In this document: in pieces, positions 22,484 to 33,070 of the stretch | How positions within the stretch are numbered: position 1 is the first letter of the stretch | Layout: each line of letters starts with the position of its first letter | NCBI GenBank assembly: GCA_964555735.1 | Contig: CAZKTS010000193.1 | Span: forward strand, 1-43,767 | Length of the DNA: 43,767 bases | Direction: 5' to 3' | Origin: CAZKTS01 sp964555735 | Lineage (GTDB): Bacteria; Actinomycetota; Acidimicrobiia; IMCC26256; PALSA-555 | Notes under the pieces: generated by a model | What the model saw: the letters and a program-made list of their open reading frames with translations, nothing else | Database searches by the model: none | Told to the model about the DNA's origin: nothing | Translations under genes and position numbers: made by a program

Positions 22484-22947
22484 ACGACCTCGCGTTCGAG
22501 CAGCAACGGATCGACGAGGGCGTCGGCGCGGAGCTGGTGCGCGAGCTGCTCCAGGACCTCGCGGATCGCTACGGCGGCCCCGATCCCTTCCCGCCGTCGC
22601 CGCTCGACCTCGCGCCTCCGCGCGGCACGTTCCTCGTCGCGTACCTCGACGCCGAGCCCGTGGCCTGCGGCGGGATCAAGCCGCACACGGACACGGGCAG
22701 CGTCGAGCTCAAGCGCATGTACACGCGCCCGGGTGTGCGCCGTCGCGGTGTCGCGCGTCGGCTGTTGGAGCGCCTCGAGCGCGCGGCGAGCGAGCTCGGG
22801 TACGACCGCATCGTCCTCGAGACCGGGACGAAGCAACCCGAGGCCATCGCGCTCTACGAGCGCCTCGGGTACGCGCGCTGCGAGCCGTTCGGGCAGTACA
22901 AGGACTACTCGGACTCGCGCTGCTACGAGAAGCGGCTCGAGCGCTAG
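22462..22947 (+). CDS. GNAT-family N-acetyltransferase
   Basis: A 161-residue acetyl-CoA-dependent transferase. The GNAT core is ELKRMYTRPGVRRRGVARRL, with the RxxGxA pyrophosphate-binding loop, followed by LLERLERAASELGYDRIVLE and IALYERLGYARCEPFG. The substrate is unknown; the family acetylates amines of small molecules or proteins. ATG 22462 lies inside the end of the MBL gene. The TAG stop overlaps the TAG stop of the convergent P450 gene through the palindrome CTAG. Confidence 0.88.
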   Translation: MAQPSRVDDLAFEQQRIDEGVGAELVRELLQDLADRYGGPDPFPPSPLDLAPPRGTFLVAYLDAEPVACGGIKPHTDTGSVELKRMYTRPGVRRRGVARRLLERLERAASELGYDRIVLETGTKQPEAIALYERLGYARCEPFGQYKDYSDSRCYEKRLER

Positions 22948-24158
22948 GACGCGTCGAACAGCACCGGCAGCGACACCGGGCCGCGGAACGCGAGGCCCTC
23001 GATGACCGGCGCCGGCTGCTCCGGGTCGAGCCGCAGGTTGGGCATTCGCTCGAGGATGCGTGCGAGTCCCTTGCGCAGCTCGAGGCGCGCCAGGTGCATC
23101 CCGAGGCACTGGTGCTGGCCGGTGCCGAACGCCATGTGGTTCTGCACCGGGCGATCGATGTCGAACTCGTCGACGCGGTCGTAGCGCGCCTCGTCGTGGT
23201 TCGCCGACGCGGTGAGCACGCTGATCGCCGCACCCGCGGGTACGGGGCACCCGCCGATCTCGCCGTCGACCGCCGCGACCCGACTCACCTGCGTGACCGA
23301 GCTCTCCCACCGCAGGGTCTCCTCGATCACCGCGGGGAGCAGCGACTCGTCGGCGCGGACACGCGCGAGCACATCGTCGTGCACCAGGAGCGCGGTCAGC
23401 GCGTTCCCCATGACGCGGAACGTCGTCTCGGCCCCGGCGGGGAGGAGCAGCCGGAGGAAGCCGTAGATCTTCTCGTCGGTGAGCCGTTCGCCGTCGATCT
23501 CGGCGTGGACGAGGTCGCTGATGAGGTCGCCCTGGGGGTTGATGCGCCGGTCCTCGACGATCGGTGCGAGGTAGTCGCGCATGGCCTGCGACGCCGCCAT
23601 CCCTACCTCGGGGTTCAGCGGCCCCGTGTTGATCTGCTCCGACCACGCGTGGAACTGCGCCGCGTCCTCGAGGGGGACGCCCACGATGCCGCAGATCACC
23701 TGCACCGGGTACTTGCTGGTGATGTCGCGCACGAGGTCGGCGCGCCCGGCCGGAGCGATCGCGTCGAGGAGTCGATCGATCGTCGGGAGGATGAGCGTGT
23801 CGCCCCACTTCTCCAGCTGCGAGGCACGGAACGCGTGCGCCACGAGGTTGCGGTACGCGCGGTGCTCCTTGCCGTCCATGGCGAGCATGAGCTCGCCCAT
23901 GAACTGGCCGATGTGCTCGGCGTTGATCGAGGACGAGAACGTCTGCCCGTCGCGGAGCACGGCCTCGACGTCGGCCCAGCGGGTGACGGAGTAGGCCGGC
24001 CGCTCCCCGAAGGACATCGTCGAGCCGGCGTTGCGGAACACCGGGCACTCCTGGCGCGCCTGCTCCCAGTACGGGTACGGCTGGCCGGTCATGAAGTCGA
24101 CCGGAACCTCGAACTCCGGGGCGTCCTCGCCCGGACGCCTGATGTCGCTGGTGGTCAC
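22944..24158 (-). CDS. Cytochrome P450 monooxygenase
   Basis: A 404-residue soluble bacterial class I P450 that would need a ferredoxin and reductase encoded elsewhere. It has the oxygen-binding I-helix LLPAGAETTFRV (about 240), the ExxR pair in EETLRW (about 278), the meander region YDRVDEFDIDRP, and the heme loop FGTGQHQCLGMHLARLE with the Cys thiolate near residue 349. The start GTG 24158 has GAGGGGG upstream. The promoter lies inside an inverted repeat (24184-24201), so a repressor probably controls it. Steroid- or terpene-type hydroxylation would suit the acyl-CoA catabolic genes downstream at 25387-35810, but substrate specificity cannot be read here. Confidence 0.93.
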   Translation of the reverse strand: MTTSDIRRPGEDAPEFEVPVDFMTGQPYPYWEQARQECPVFRNAGSTMSFGERPAYSVTRWADVEAVLRDGQTFSSSINAEHIGQFMGELMLAMDGKEHRAYRNLVAHAFRASQLEKWGDTLILPTIDRLLDAIAPAGRADLVRDITSKYPVQVICGIVGVPLEDAAQFHAWSEQINTGPLNPEVGMAASQAMRDYLAPIVEDRRINPQGDLISDLVHAEIDGERLTDEKIYGFLRLLLPAGAETTFRVMGNALTALLVHDDVLARVRADESLLPAVIEETLRWESSVTQVSRVAAVDGEIGGCPVPAGAAISVLTASANHDEARYDRVDEFDIDRPVQNHMAFGTGQHQCLGMHLARLELRKGLARILERMPNLRLDPEQPAPVIEGLAFRGPVSLPVLFDAS

Positions 24159-24183
24159 GTGTGGTCCCCCTCGCGGCGCGTTC

Positions 24184-24201
24184 CCTGACACGGTAGTCAG
24201 G
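24184..24201 (-). promoter_or_regulatory. Operator built around the P450 -10 box
   Basis: Read on the minus strand this is CCTGAC-TACCGT-GTCAGG: perfect 6-bp arms on both sides of a TACCGT -10 hexamer (24195-24190). A protein bound here would block RNA polymerase. The predicted leader to GTG 24158 is about 23-25 bases and carries GAGGGGG. A TetR-type repressor is a plausible reader (inference); none is encoded nearby. Confidence 0.6.
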
Positions 24202-24222
24202 TTCGGCGGCGGGGTGGCGGGG

Positions 24223-25329
24223 TCAGGGCACGAGGTCGTACCGGCCGACGACGAAGGCGAAGACGAACAGCCCGACGCCGGATCCCACGAGCAGCACGAG
24301 GCGCACCCGGGTCGACCATCGCTCGAGCAGCTGGCCGCCGGCGACGAACGGCGGGAAGCACTCGACCGCGTAGCGGGCGCTCCCCACCAGGCCGGTGACC
24401 GCGGCCGGGACGATGACCAGGCCGGTGAGGACCAGCCAGGACACCGGGAGCCGCCGACGCTGCACGACCACCACCGCGACCGCCGCCGCCGCGAGTGCGA
24501 CGTGCGGAAGCAGCGACCACTTCGCGCCACCGGTCACCGCGTCGAGGACGGTGATCTCCTGCCACTTGTCCTTGGTGGAGAGCCAGACGAGCGGCTCACC
24601 GGTGCGATCCCAGCAGTAGATGCACCACGCAGCGAGCGCGAGGACCGCGGGCGCGAGGACGAGGAGGCCGCGCCGGATCAGCACACCCGGCTTCGTGGTC
24701 CAGACCGCGGCCACGAGTGCGAGCGCAACGACCAGGCCGTTCGGCCGGAGCAGTGTCGTCGTCGCGGCAAGGATGCCCGCGGCGAGGTCGTGACGGTCCT
24801 CGACGAGCACGAACGCCCACACCATCGCGGCGAGGAAGAGCGCGGACGGATACGTCATCGAGAAGATGAACGCGGCCGGGAAGAGCGCGAGCGCCCACAC
24901 CGCCAGCGAGGCCGCGGGCGCCGAGCCGCGTCGGCGCGCGAGGACCCACACGCCGGCGAGCGCGACCAGGAACGCGAGCTGGTTCACGATGTGGATGCCG
25001 ACGCGTTCGTCGATGCCGAGCTCGCCGAGGCCTCGGATGATGCCGGGCAGTCCGGGCGCGAACGGCCAGCGAGGGAACAGGGTCTCGACCGGCCCGTACC
25101 CGCTCTCGGCGATGCCGAGGTAGAAGCCGCCGTCCCAGCGGGTGGTGAAGCTCGTCCAGTGGAGCCCGTCGTCGAACGGCCACGACGCCGCGCTGAGCAG
25201 CGCCGCGCCCGCGACGACCTGCGAGACGATCCACGGCACGACGACGACGGTCCAGTGCGGCCGAGCTGATCGTGCTCCCGCGGCGTCGTCCGGCGCCGGC
25301 GCGACGTCGGTGACGTCCCCCGTGGCCAT
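24223..25329 (-). CDS. GT-C-fold integral membrane mannosyltransferase-like protein (PIG-V-like)
   Basis: A 368-residue protein with about 8-10 membrane helices. The first outside loop has HWTSFTTRWDGGFYLGIAES, matching the RWDxxxY motif of PIG-V/GPI mannosyltransferase II-like GT-C enzymes; Asp would be the catalytic base. Further family-like points are LFPRWPFAPGLPGIIR and the small loop FSMTYPSALFLAAMVWAF, with TTLLRPNG near the middle. GT-C enzymes use polyprenyl-phosphate sugars to modify lipids or proteins on the outer face. ATG 25329 lies 6 bases after a TAGGCT box. It is divergent from the acyl-CoA dehydrogenase gene. Sugar and acceptor are unknown. Confidence 0.8.
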   Translation of the reverse strand: MATGDVTDVAPAPDDAAGARSARPHWTVVVVPWIVSQVVAGAALLSAASWPFDDGLHWTSFTTRWDGGFYLGIAESGYGPVETLFPRWPFAPGLPGIIRGLGELGIDERVGIHIVNQLAFLVALAGVWVLARRRGSAPAASLAVWALALFPAAFIFSMTYPSALFLAAMVWAFVLVEDRHDLAAGILAATTTLLRPNGLVVALALVAAVWTTKPGVLIRRGLLVLAPAVLALAAWCIYCWDRTGEPLVWLSTKDKWQEITVLDAVTGGAKWSLLPHVALAAAAVAVVVVQRRRLPVSWLVLTGLVIVPAAVTGLVGSARYAVECFPPFVAGGQLLERWSTRVRLVLLVGSGVGLFVFAFVVGRYDLVP

Positions 25330-25335
25330 CGGTGC

Positions 25336-25341
25336 AGCCTA
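25336..25341 (-). promoter_or_regulatory. -10 box of the GT-C gene, leaderless
   Basis: TAGGCT on the minus strand lies 6 bases before ATG 25329. Confidence 0.45.
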
Positions 25342-25372
25342 CGGAGCGCCCGGCGCTCGGAGCGGACTTGGC

Positions 25373-25378
25373 TACGCT
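25373..25378 (+). promoter_or_regulatory. -10 box of the acyl-CoA dehydrogenase gene, leaderless
   Basis: TACGCT lies 8 bases before GTG 25387, and no ribosome site is seen between them. Confidence 0.5.
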
Positions 25379-25386
25379 TCCGCGCC

Positions 25387-26610
25387 GTGTCCCCCGCTGA
25401 ACCTGCCCACCGCGACGCGGCGTTGAACCCGTTCGCGGAGACCGACGACCAGCAGTCGCTGCGCGAGCTCGCCCGCGAGGTCGCCGAGCGTGATCTCGCC
25501 CCGATGGCCCGCCACTGGGACGAGAACGAGGAGTTCCCCCAGGGCTCGTGGGACGCGATCCGCAAGGCCGACCTCTTCGGGATCACCATCGACGAGGCCT
25601 ACGGCGGCATGGGGATGGGTGACGTCGAGGCGGCGATCGTGCTCGAGGAGCTCGCCCGGGCCGACGTCTCGAGCGCGATCCTCGCCCAGCTCACGTTCAA
25701 CGGGCCGCCCCGCGCCATCCAGCACCTCGGCAACGACGCGATGAAGGAGAAGTGGCTCCCGCTCGCGGCGTCGGGCGAGGCGCTCTTCTGCATCGGCATC
25801 AGCGAGACCGAGGCCGGCTCGGCCGTCACCCACATGCGGGCGAAGCTCACGGCCGACGGCGACGGCTTCCGACTCAACGCCTACAAGAACTACGTGACCG
25901 GCGGCCACAAGGCCCGGAGCTGCCTGGTGTGGTGTCGCTTCCCGGGCAGCGAGGGTGCCCGCGGGATCGGCGCGGTGCTCGTGGACCTCGAGTCCGAGGG
26001 CGTCACCATGGCCGGCACCCACGTGAAGATGGGCCTGCGGGGCACGAGCGAGGCGGAGCTCGCGTTCGACGACGTCTACATCGCGCCGGAAGACGTCCTG
26101 CTGCACGGCAACGCCGAGACCACCGACGAGTTCAAGACCCTCATCGCGCACATCAACCACGAGCGCTGCGGCAACGCGGCGATGTGCGTCGGTGCCGCGC
26201 AGGGCGCGCTCGAGTACGCGGTGCAGTACATGAACGAGCGCACGATCGGCGGGAAGCCCATCGCCGACCTCCAGGGACTCCAATGGAAGGTCGCCGACAT
26301 GGCAACCCAGCTCGAGGGCGCGCGGCTCTTGCTCCAGCGCGCGGTGCGGCTCGCCGGCCCCCACGGCACGCCTCCCGCGCTCGAGACCGCGATGGCCAAG
26401 ACCGCGGCCAACCTCGCGGCCAAGTTCGTCTGCGACGAGGCGATCCAGCTGCTCGGCGGCTACGGCTTCAGCCGCGAGTACCCGGTCGAGCGCGTGTACC
26501 GCGACATCCGCGGGCTGTGCATCGGCGCGGGCACGGTCGAGATCCAACGCAACTTCGTCGGCTCCCAGGTGCTCCGCGGCGCCAAGCCCCAGAGCGCCGG
26601 CTGGCGCTGA
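25387..26610 (+). CDS. Acyl-CoA dehydrogenase
   Basis: A 407-residue enzyme with the full three-part fold: an N-terminal helical domain (EEFPQGSWDAIRKADLFGI, YGGMGMGDVEAAIVLEE), a beta domain (CIGISETEAGSAVTHMRAKL, MGLRGTSEAELAFDDVYI) and a C-terminal helical domain (QLLGGYGFSREYPVERVYRD). The FAD/NAD-like motif GAGTVEIQRNFVG ends the chain. The YEGT Glu of short/medium-chain enzymes is Ala here, while NHERCGN offers a Glu at the isovaleryl-CoA dehydrogenase position (inference). GTG 25387 is used, with a leaderless promoter. The acyl-CoA ligase follows after 56 bases that contain a 10-bp inverted repeat. A branched or short acyl substrate is likely. Confidence 0.92.
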   Translation: MSPAEPAHRDAALNPFAETDDQQSLRELAREVAERDLAPMARHWDENEEFPQGSWDAIRKADLFGITIDEAYGGMGMGDVEAAIVLEELARADVSSAILAQLTFNGPPRAIQHLGNDAMKEKWLPLAASGEALFCIGISETEAGSAVTHMRAKLTADGDGFRLNAYKNYVTGGHKARSCLVWCRFPGSEGARGIGAVLVDLESEGVTMAGTHVKMGLRGTSEAELAFDDVYIAPEDVLLHGNAETTDEFKTLIAHINHERCGNAAMCVGAAQGALEYAVQYMNERTIGGKPIADLQGLQWKVADMATQLEGARLLLQRAVRLAGPHGTPPALETAMAKTAANLAAKFVCDEAIQLLGGYGFSREYPVERVYRDIRGLCIGAGTVEIQRNFVGSQVLRGAKPQSAGWR

Positions 26611-26614
26611 AGGG

Positions 26615-26662
26615 CTTTGGCGTCACACATGCTCGCCCGGCGCGCAGGGTTCGACGCCAAAG
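26615..26662. repeat. Inverted repeat between dehydrogenase and ligase genes
   Basis: Perfect 10-bp arms: CTTTGGCGTC at 26615-26624 and its complement at 26653-26662, separated by 28 bases. No T-run follows. The right arm ends five bases before the ligase GTG, where a ribosome site would be, so folding in RNA could hide or replace it. Confidence 0.6.
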
Positions 26663-26666
26663 ATCC

Positions 26667-28184
<1,518 letters not shown>

Positions 28185-28288
28185 CGAGGTCAAGGTCAAG
28201 AGCCAGGGCCGGTTCTTGGCACGTTCCGTCAGTCCATATGACACGCAGCGTGCCAAGTAGCGGCTCTGCGCCCTTGACCTTGGCCTCG
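28185..28288. repeat. Long nested inverted repeat between convergent genes
   Basis: The outer arms 28185-28200 and 28273-28288 match over 16 bp with one T/G position, which still pairs in RNA. A 6-bp inner arm (28199-28204 with 28262-28267) and a perfect 9-bp arm (CTTGGCACG at 28215-28223 with 28249-28257) continue the fold. It fills almost the whole gap between the ligase stop and the next dehydrogenase stop. It may be a two-way terminator or a palindromic repeat element. Confidence 0.6.
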
Positions 28289-28295
28289 ACCCCGG

Positions 28296-29384
28296 TCAGA
28301 TGACGCTGGTGCCGGCCTCGACGCGCGGACGGAGCAGGGCGGCGAGGCGCTCGCGGTGGAACGACGCGTCGCCGAAGGCGAGCTGGTCGAGCTGGGCCCG
28401 CTTGAGGAACAGGTGCAGGTCGTGCTCCCAGGTGAAGCCGATGCCGCCGTGGACCTGGAGCGCGGACGCCATCACGCGCTTCGATGCGTCACCGCCCCAG
28501 ATCTTCGCGGTCGATGCCGCCACCGACCGCTCCGGGTCGTCGGCGCTGATGCACCACGCCGCCCAGTACGTGGTGGACCGCATCCCCTCGACGTCGACGA
28601 GCATGTCGGCGCAGCGGTGCTTGATCGCCTGGAAGCTGCCGATGGCGCGGCCGAACTGCACCCGGTCCTTGGCGTACTCGACCGCGAGGTCGAGCGCTCG
28701 CGACGCGCCGCCGAGCATCTCCGCGGCGGCGTAGGTGGCCCCGCGGTCGACGAGCTCCGCCGCTGCGTCCTCACCACCGAGGTAGCGGGCGGGCGTGCCG
28801 TCGAAGACCAACCACCCGAGCTCTCGCGTGCGGTCCATCGCGGGCTCGGCCGCGGGACGCCCGACCGCGTCGAGGTCCACGGCCAGCACCGCCGGGCCGT
28901 CGGCGGCCTCGGCGAGGACGACCGCCACCGCGGCCGACGGCGCGAAGAGCACCGGCTCGGGCCGCCCGTGCAACGTCCACGCCTCGCCCCGCCCCTCGGC
29001 GGTGACGGCACCGGGTGCCCGGCTCCAGGCCACGCAGCCGATCGCGTCGCCCGCGGCGAGACGGGCCGCGTCCTCCACCGCGCCGCCCGCTGCGAGCGCC
29101 TCGATCGCGAGCACCGTCGACGCGAACGGTGCGGGAGCGGCGTGGCGGCCGATCTCCTCGAGCAGCACCGTGGCCTCGACGGGCCCGAACCCGAGGCCAC
29201 CGAGCTCCTCGGCGAGCGCGATCGCGGCCCAGCCCTGCTCGACCATCGCACCCCAGAGGCGCTCGTCGTAGCCGCCGTTCGCCTCCACGACGACCCGGAC
29301 CTGCTCGGGCGCGGCGAGCCCGTCGAGCAGCTCGCGCGCACCGTCCCGGAGCGCTTCCTGGTCCTCGTTCAAGTCGAAGTTCAT
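28296..29384 (-). CDS. Acyl-CoA dehydrogenase (FadE small-subunit type)
   Basis: A 362-residue protein starting at ATG 29384 with GAGGAAAC just before it. The N-terminal half begins FDLNEDQEALRDGARELLDG; the C-terminal half has YAKDRVQFGRAIGSFQAIKH, VHGGIGFTWEHDLHLFLKRA and a short tail. The middle is shortened and Ala-rich, without a clear catalytic Glu or GTxEIQR motif. Such proteins, with the GFTWEHDLHL signature, pair with a second FadE in alpha2beta2 heterotetramers of actinobacterial steroid degradation (ChsE1-ChsE2 type). The 30936 dehydrogenase, with GTNEIQRNVLGERVL, is the natural partner. It lies divergent from citrate synthase. Confidence 0.85.
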   Translation of the reverse strand: MNFDLNEDQEALRDGARELLDGLAAPEQVRVVVEANGGYDERLWGAMVEQGWAAIALAEELGGLGFGPVEATVLLEEIGRHAAPAPFASTVLAIEALAAGGAVEDAARLAAGDAIGCVAWSRAPGAVTAEGRGEAWTLHGRPEPVLFAPSAAVAVVLAEAADGPAVLAVDLDAVGRPAAEPAMDRTRELGWLVFDGTPARYLGGEDAAAELVDRGATYAAAEMLGGASRALDLAVEYAKDRVQFGRAIGSFQAIKHRCADMLVDVEGMRSTTYWAAWCISADDPERSVAASTAKIWGGDASKRVMASALQVHGGIGFTWEHDLHLFLKRAQLDQLAFGDASFHRERLAALLRPRVEAGTSVI

Positions 29385-29410
29385 GTTTCCTCGCTCGCTC
29401 GTTGCGGCGG

Positions 29411-29416
29411 AGGGTA
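29411..29416 (-). promoter_or_regulatory. -10 box of the 28296-29384 dehydrogenase gene
   Basis: TACCCT on the minus strand lies 26 bases before ATG 29384. The leader of about 20 bases contains GAGGAAAC. Confidence 0.4.
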
Positions 29417-29543
29417 CCTGCGCCGCGGTCGTTCGCTCGCTGGCGAGCGCCCGCCGCTCACGCTCTGGGCGCCGCATCTTGTCAGCACGCCGACAGTCCG
29501 CGCCGGTCCGTCGCACGCTTTTCGGATCGAGAGGTCGCGGCGG

Positions 29544-29549
29544 TACGCT
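29544..29549 (+). promoter_or_regulatory. -10 box of the citrate synthase operon
   Basis: TACGCT lies 27 bases before GTG 29577, with AAGGAG (29565-29570) in the leader. The 192-base divergent gap 29385-29576 contains these two promoters and no gene that I can support. Confidence 0.45.
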
Positions 29550-29576
29550 GGGCTCGCCGACGTGAAGGAGCAGCCC

Positions 29577-30902
<1,326 letters not shown>

Positions 30903-30935
30903 CCACCCGCGCGCACCGCAGCCGGGAGACGACGA

Positions 30936-32144
30936 GTGGAGCTGCGCGACACGCCTGACGAGGCGCGCCTGCGCGACGAGGTGCGCGCCTGGCTCCGCGA
31001 GCACCTCCCCTGGGAGTACGGCAAGGGACTCCCACCCCGCTTCGACGACCTCGCCGACGAGGTCGCGTTCGGCCGCGAGTGGCAGGCCCAGCTCGCGGGC
31101 GGTCGTTGGGTCGGCGTTCCGTGGCCCGAGGAGTACGGCGGGCGCGGCGCGGGCGCCGTCGAGCACTTCATCGTGACCGAGGAGCTGGCGCGGGCCCGAG
31201 CGCCCGAGCTCGTCGGCCGCATCGGCATCAACCTCGTCGGGCCAACCCTCCTCGCCCACGGCACGCCGGAGCAGAAGCAGCGCTGGCTCTCCAAGATCCT
31301 CCCGGCCACCGAGATCTGGTGCCAGCTGTTCAGCGAGCCCGGCGCCGGGAGCGACCTCGCCGCCGTCGCCACCCGGGCGCGGCGCACCGACGACGGCTGG
31401 CTCCTCGACGGCCAGAAGGTGTGGACGAGCTACGCGCAGTTCGCCGACTGGGGCCTGTGCCTCGCGCGCACCAACCCCGACGTCCCCAAGCAGCAGGGCA
31501 TCACCGCGTTCGCGATCGACATGCGCGCCCCGGGCGTGGAGGTCCGGCCGCTGCGCCAGATCACCGACGAGACCGAGTTCAACGAGGTCTTCTTCGGCGA
31601 GGTGTTCGTGCCCGACGAGCAGCGGGTCGGACCGGTCGACGAGGGCTGGCGGGTGGCCAACTCCACCCTCACCCACGAGCGCGGCATCAACCCACGGCAG
31701 CTCGTCATCCACGTCCAGCTGCTCGAGGAGCTGCTCCGCCTCGCACTCGCGGAAGGGGCGTTCGACGACGACCGCCTTCGCCCGCGCCTCGCGCAGGCCG
31801 CGGTCGAGGTGCGGCTCTTCCAGCTCCACAACTGGCGGACGCTCTCGCGCGTCGCGAAGGGCCAGCCGCCCGGCCCGGAGGGCAGCGCGCTCAAGCTCTA
31901 CTGGAGCGAGATGAGCAAGCGCCTCCACGACACGGTCATGGCCGTGCTCGGCCCCGCCGCGCCGCTCTGGCACGGCGCCGGCGCCAACCCGGGCGACGGC
32001 GTGTGGCAGCGCTCGTGGCTCTACTACCAGGCGTCGTCGATCTGGGCGGGCACGAACGAGATCCAGCGCAACGTGCTCGGTGAGCGCGTGCTCGAACTCC
32101 CTCGCGAGCCGAAGCCCACACCCAAGGCCACTGCCTCCACCTAG
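30936..32144 (+). CDS. Acyl-CoA dehydrogenase (FadE large-subunit type)
   Basis: A 402-residue flavoenzyme starting at GTG 30936 with GGGAG upstream. Motifs: VPWPEEYGGRGAGAVEHFIV, WCQLFSEPGAGSDLAAVATR, KVWTSYAQFADWGLCLART, and the C-terminal IWAGTNEIQRNVLGERVLEL. The YEGT Glu of medium-chain enzymes is Ala (IWAGT). THERGINP provides a Glu at the isovaleryl-CoA dehydrogenase position. This type, ending LPREP, resembles FadE proteins of mycobacterial cholesterol side-chain steps, which pair with a second FadE subunit. The 28296-29384 protein is the candidate partner. It follows citrate synthase by 33 bases. Confidence 0.92.
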   Translation: MELRDTPDEARLRDEVRAWLREHLPWEYGKGLPPRFDDLADEVAFGREWQAQLAGGRWVGVPWPEEYGGRGAGAVEHFIVTEELARARAPELVGRIGINLVGPTLLAHGTPEQKQRWLSKILPATEIWCQLFSEPGAGSDLAAVATRARRTDDGWLLDGQKVWTSYAQFADWGLCLARTNPDVPKQQGITAFAIDMRAPGVEVRPLRQITDETEFNEVFFGEVFVPDEQRVGPVDEGWRVANSTLTHERGINPRQLVIHVQLLEELLRLALAEGAFDDDRLRPRLAQAAVEVRLFQLHNWRTLSRVAKGQPPGPEGSALKLYWSEMSKRLHDTVMAVLGPAAPLWHGAGANPGDGVWQRSWLYYQASSIWAGTNEIQRNVLGERVLELPREPKPTPKATAST

Positions 32145-32171
32145 GCACCGCGGTCCGGCGCCCGCGCCGCG

Positions 32172-32177
32172 TAACCT
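32172..32177 (+). promoter_or_regulatory. -10 box of the crotonase gene, leaderless
   Basis: TAACCT lies 7 bases before ATG 32185. It gives an internal promoter between the dehydrogenase and crotonase genes, although read-through is also likely. Confidence 0.45.
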
Positions 32178-32184
32178 GACGGGG

Positions 32185-33030
32185 ATGTCAGCAGAGTTCG
32201 GCACGATCCTCTACACGGTCGACGGCGCGGTGGCCACGATCACCCTCAACCGCCCCGAGGCCGCCAACGCCCAGAGCACGCAGATGCTCGAGGAGATCGA
32301 CGCCGCGCTCGACGCGGCCGACGCCGACGACGCGGTGCGCGTGGTCGTGATCGCCGGCTCGGGCAACCACTTCTCCGCCGGGCACGACCTCAAGGAGATC
32401 CTCGAGGGCACCACCGAGTGGGCCCGCATGCGCGAGACGCCCGAGGGCAAGCTCCGCCACGAGCAGGTCATGTACTGGGACAAGTGCGTGCGCCTGCGCG
32501 ACTTCCGCAAGCCCACGATCGCCTCGGTACACGGCGCGTGCGCGGCTGCGGGCCTGATGCTCGCGACCATGTGCGACCTCATCGTTGCGGCCGACGATGC
32601 CCGCTTCTCGAACCCGGTCGCGCGCATGACCGGCGTGGGCGTCGAGCTGCTCGTCGAGCCGTGGGAGCTCGGGCCGCGCAAGGCCAAGGAGCTCCTCTGG
32701 TGCGCGGAGACCCTCGACGGCGCGGAGGCCGAGCGCCTCGGTCTCGTCAACCAGGTGGTGCCGCGCGCCGACCTCGCCGATGCGACCCGGGAGATGGCCG
32801 AGAAGGTGGCGATGGTCCCGCCGATCACCGCCGAGGCCATCAAGGACACGATCAACCACATGGTGGATCTCCAGGGCCAGCGCGACTCGTGGCGCTACCA
32901 CTTCATGGTCCACCAGCTCGTCAGCAACTCCGCCACCGCGCTCGGCGCGACGGCCGCTCGCAAGGACGCGGCGGCCAAGGGCGAGGGCATGGACGCGGTC
33001 AAGCGCGAGCAGTCCGGCCCCAGCACTTGA
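32185..33030 (+). CDS. Crotonase-fold protein lacking both hydratase glutamates
   Basis: A 281-residue crotonase/enoyl-CoA hydratase-superfamily protein, possibly an isomerase, hydrolase or non-catalytic partner. The CoA and oxyanion-hole frame is present: TLNRPEAANAQS, HFSAGHDLKEIL and SVHGACAAAGLMLATMCDL. At the two hydratase Glu positions (E144 and E164 in the rat enzyme), it has Met in GLMLA and Val in SNPVARM. Normal water addition is therefore unlikely. The C-terminal extension has many charged residues (KDAAAKGEGMDAVKREQ). The gene sits between an acyl-CoA dehydrogenase and a CoA-transferase on the same strand. Confidence 0.87.
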   Translation: MSAEFGTILYTVDGAVATITLNRPEAANAQSTQMLEEIDAALDAADADDAVRVVVIAGSGNHFSAGHDLKEILEGTTEWARMRETPEGKLRHEQVMYWDKCVRLRDFRKPTIASVHGACAAAGLMLATMCDLIVAADDARFSNPVARMTGVGVELLVEPWELGPRKAKELLWCAETLDGAEAERLGLVNQVVPRADLADATREMAEKVAMVPPITAEAIKDTINHMVDLQGQRDSWRYHFMVHQLVSNSATALGATAARKDAAAKGEGMDAVKREQSGPST

Positions 33031-33070
33031 TGCGCTCCTCAATCCGATCTCTCGGCTTCAGGAGCGCCTC

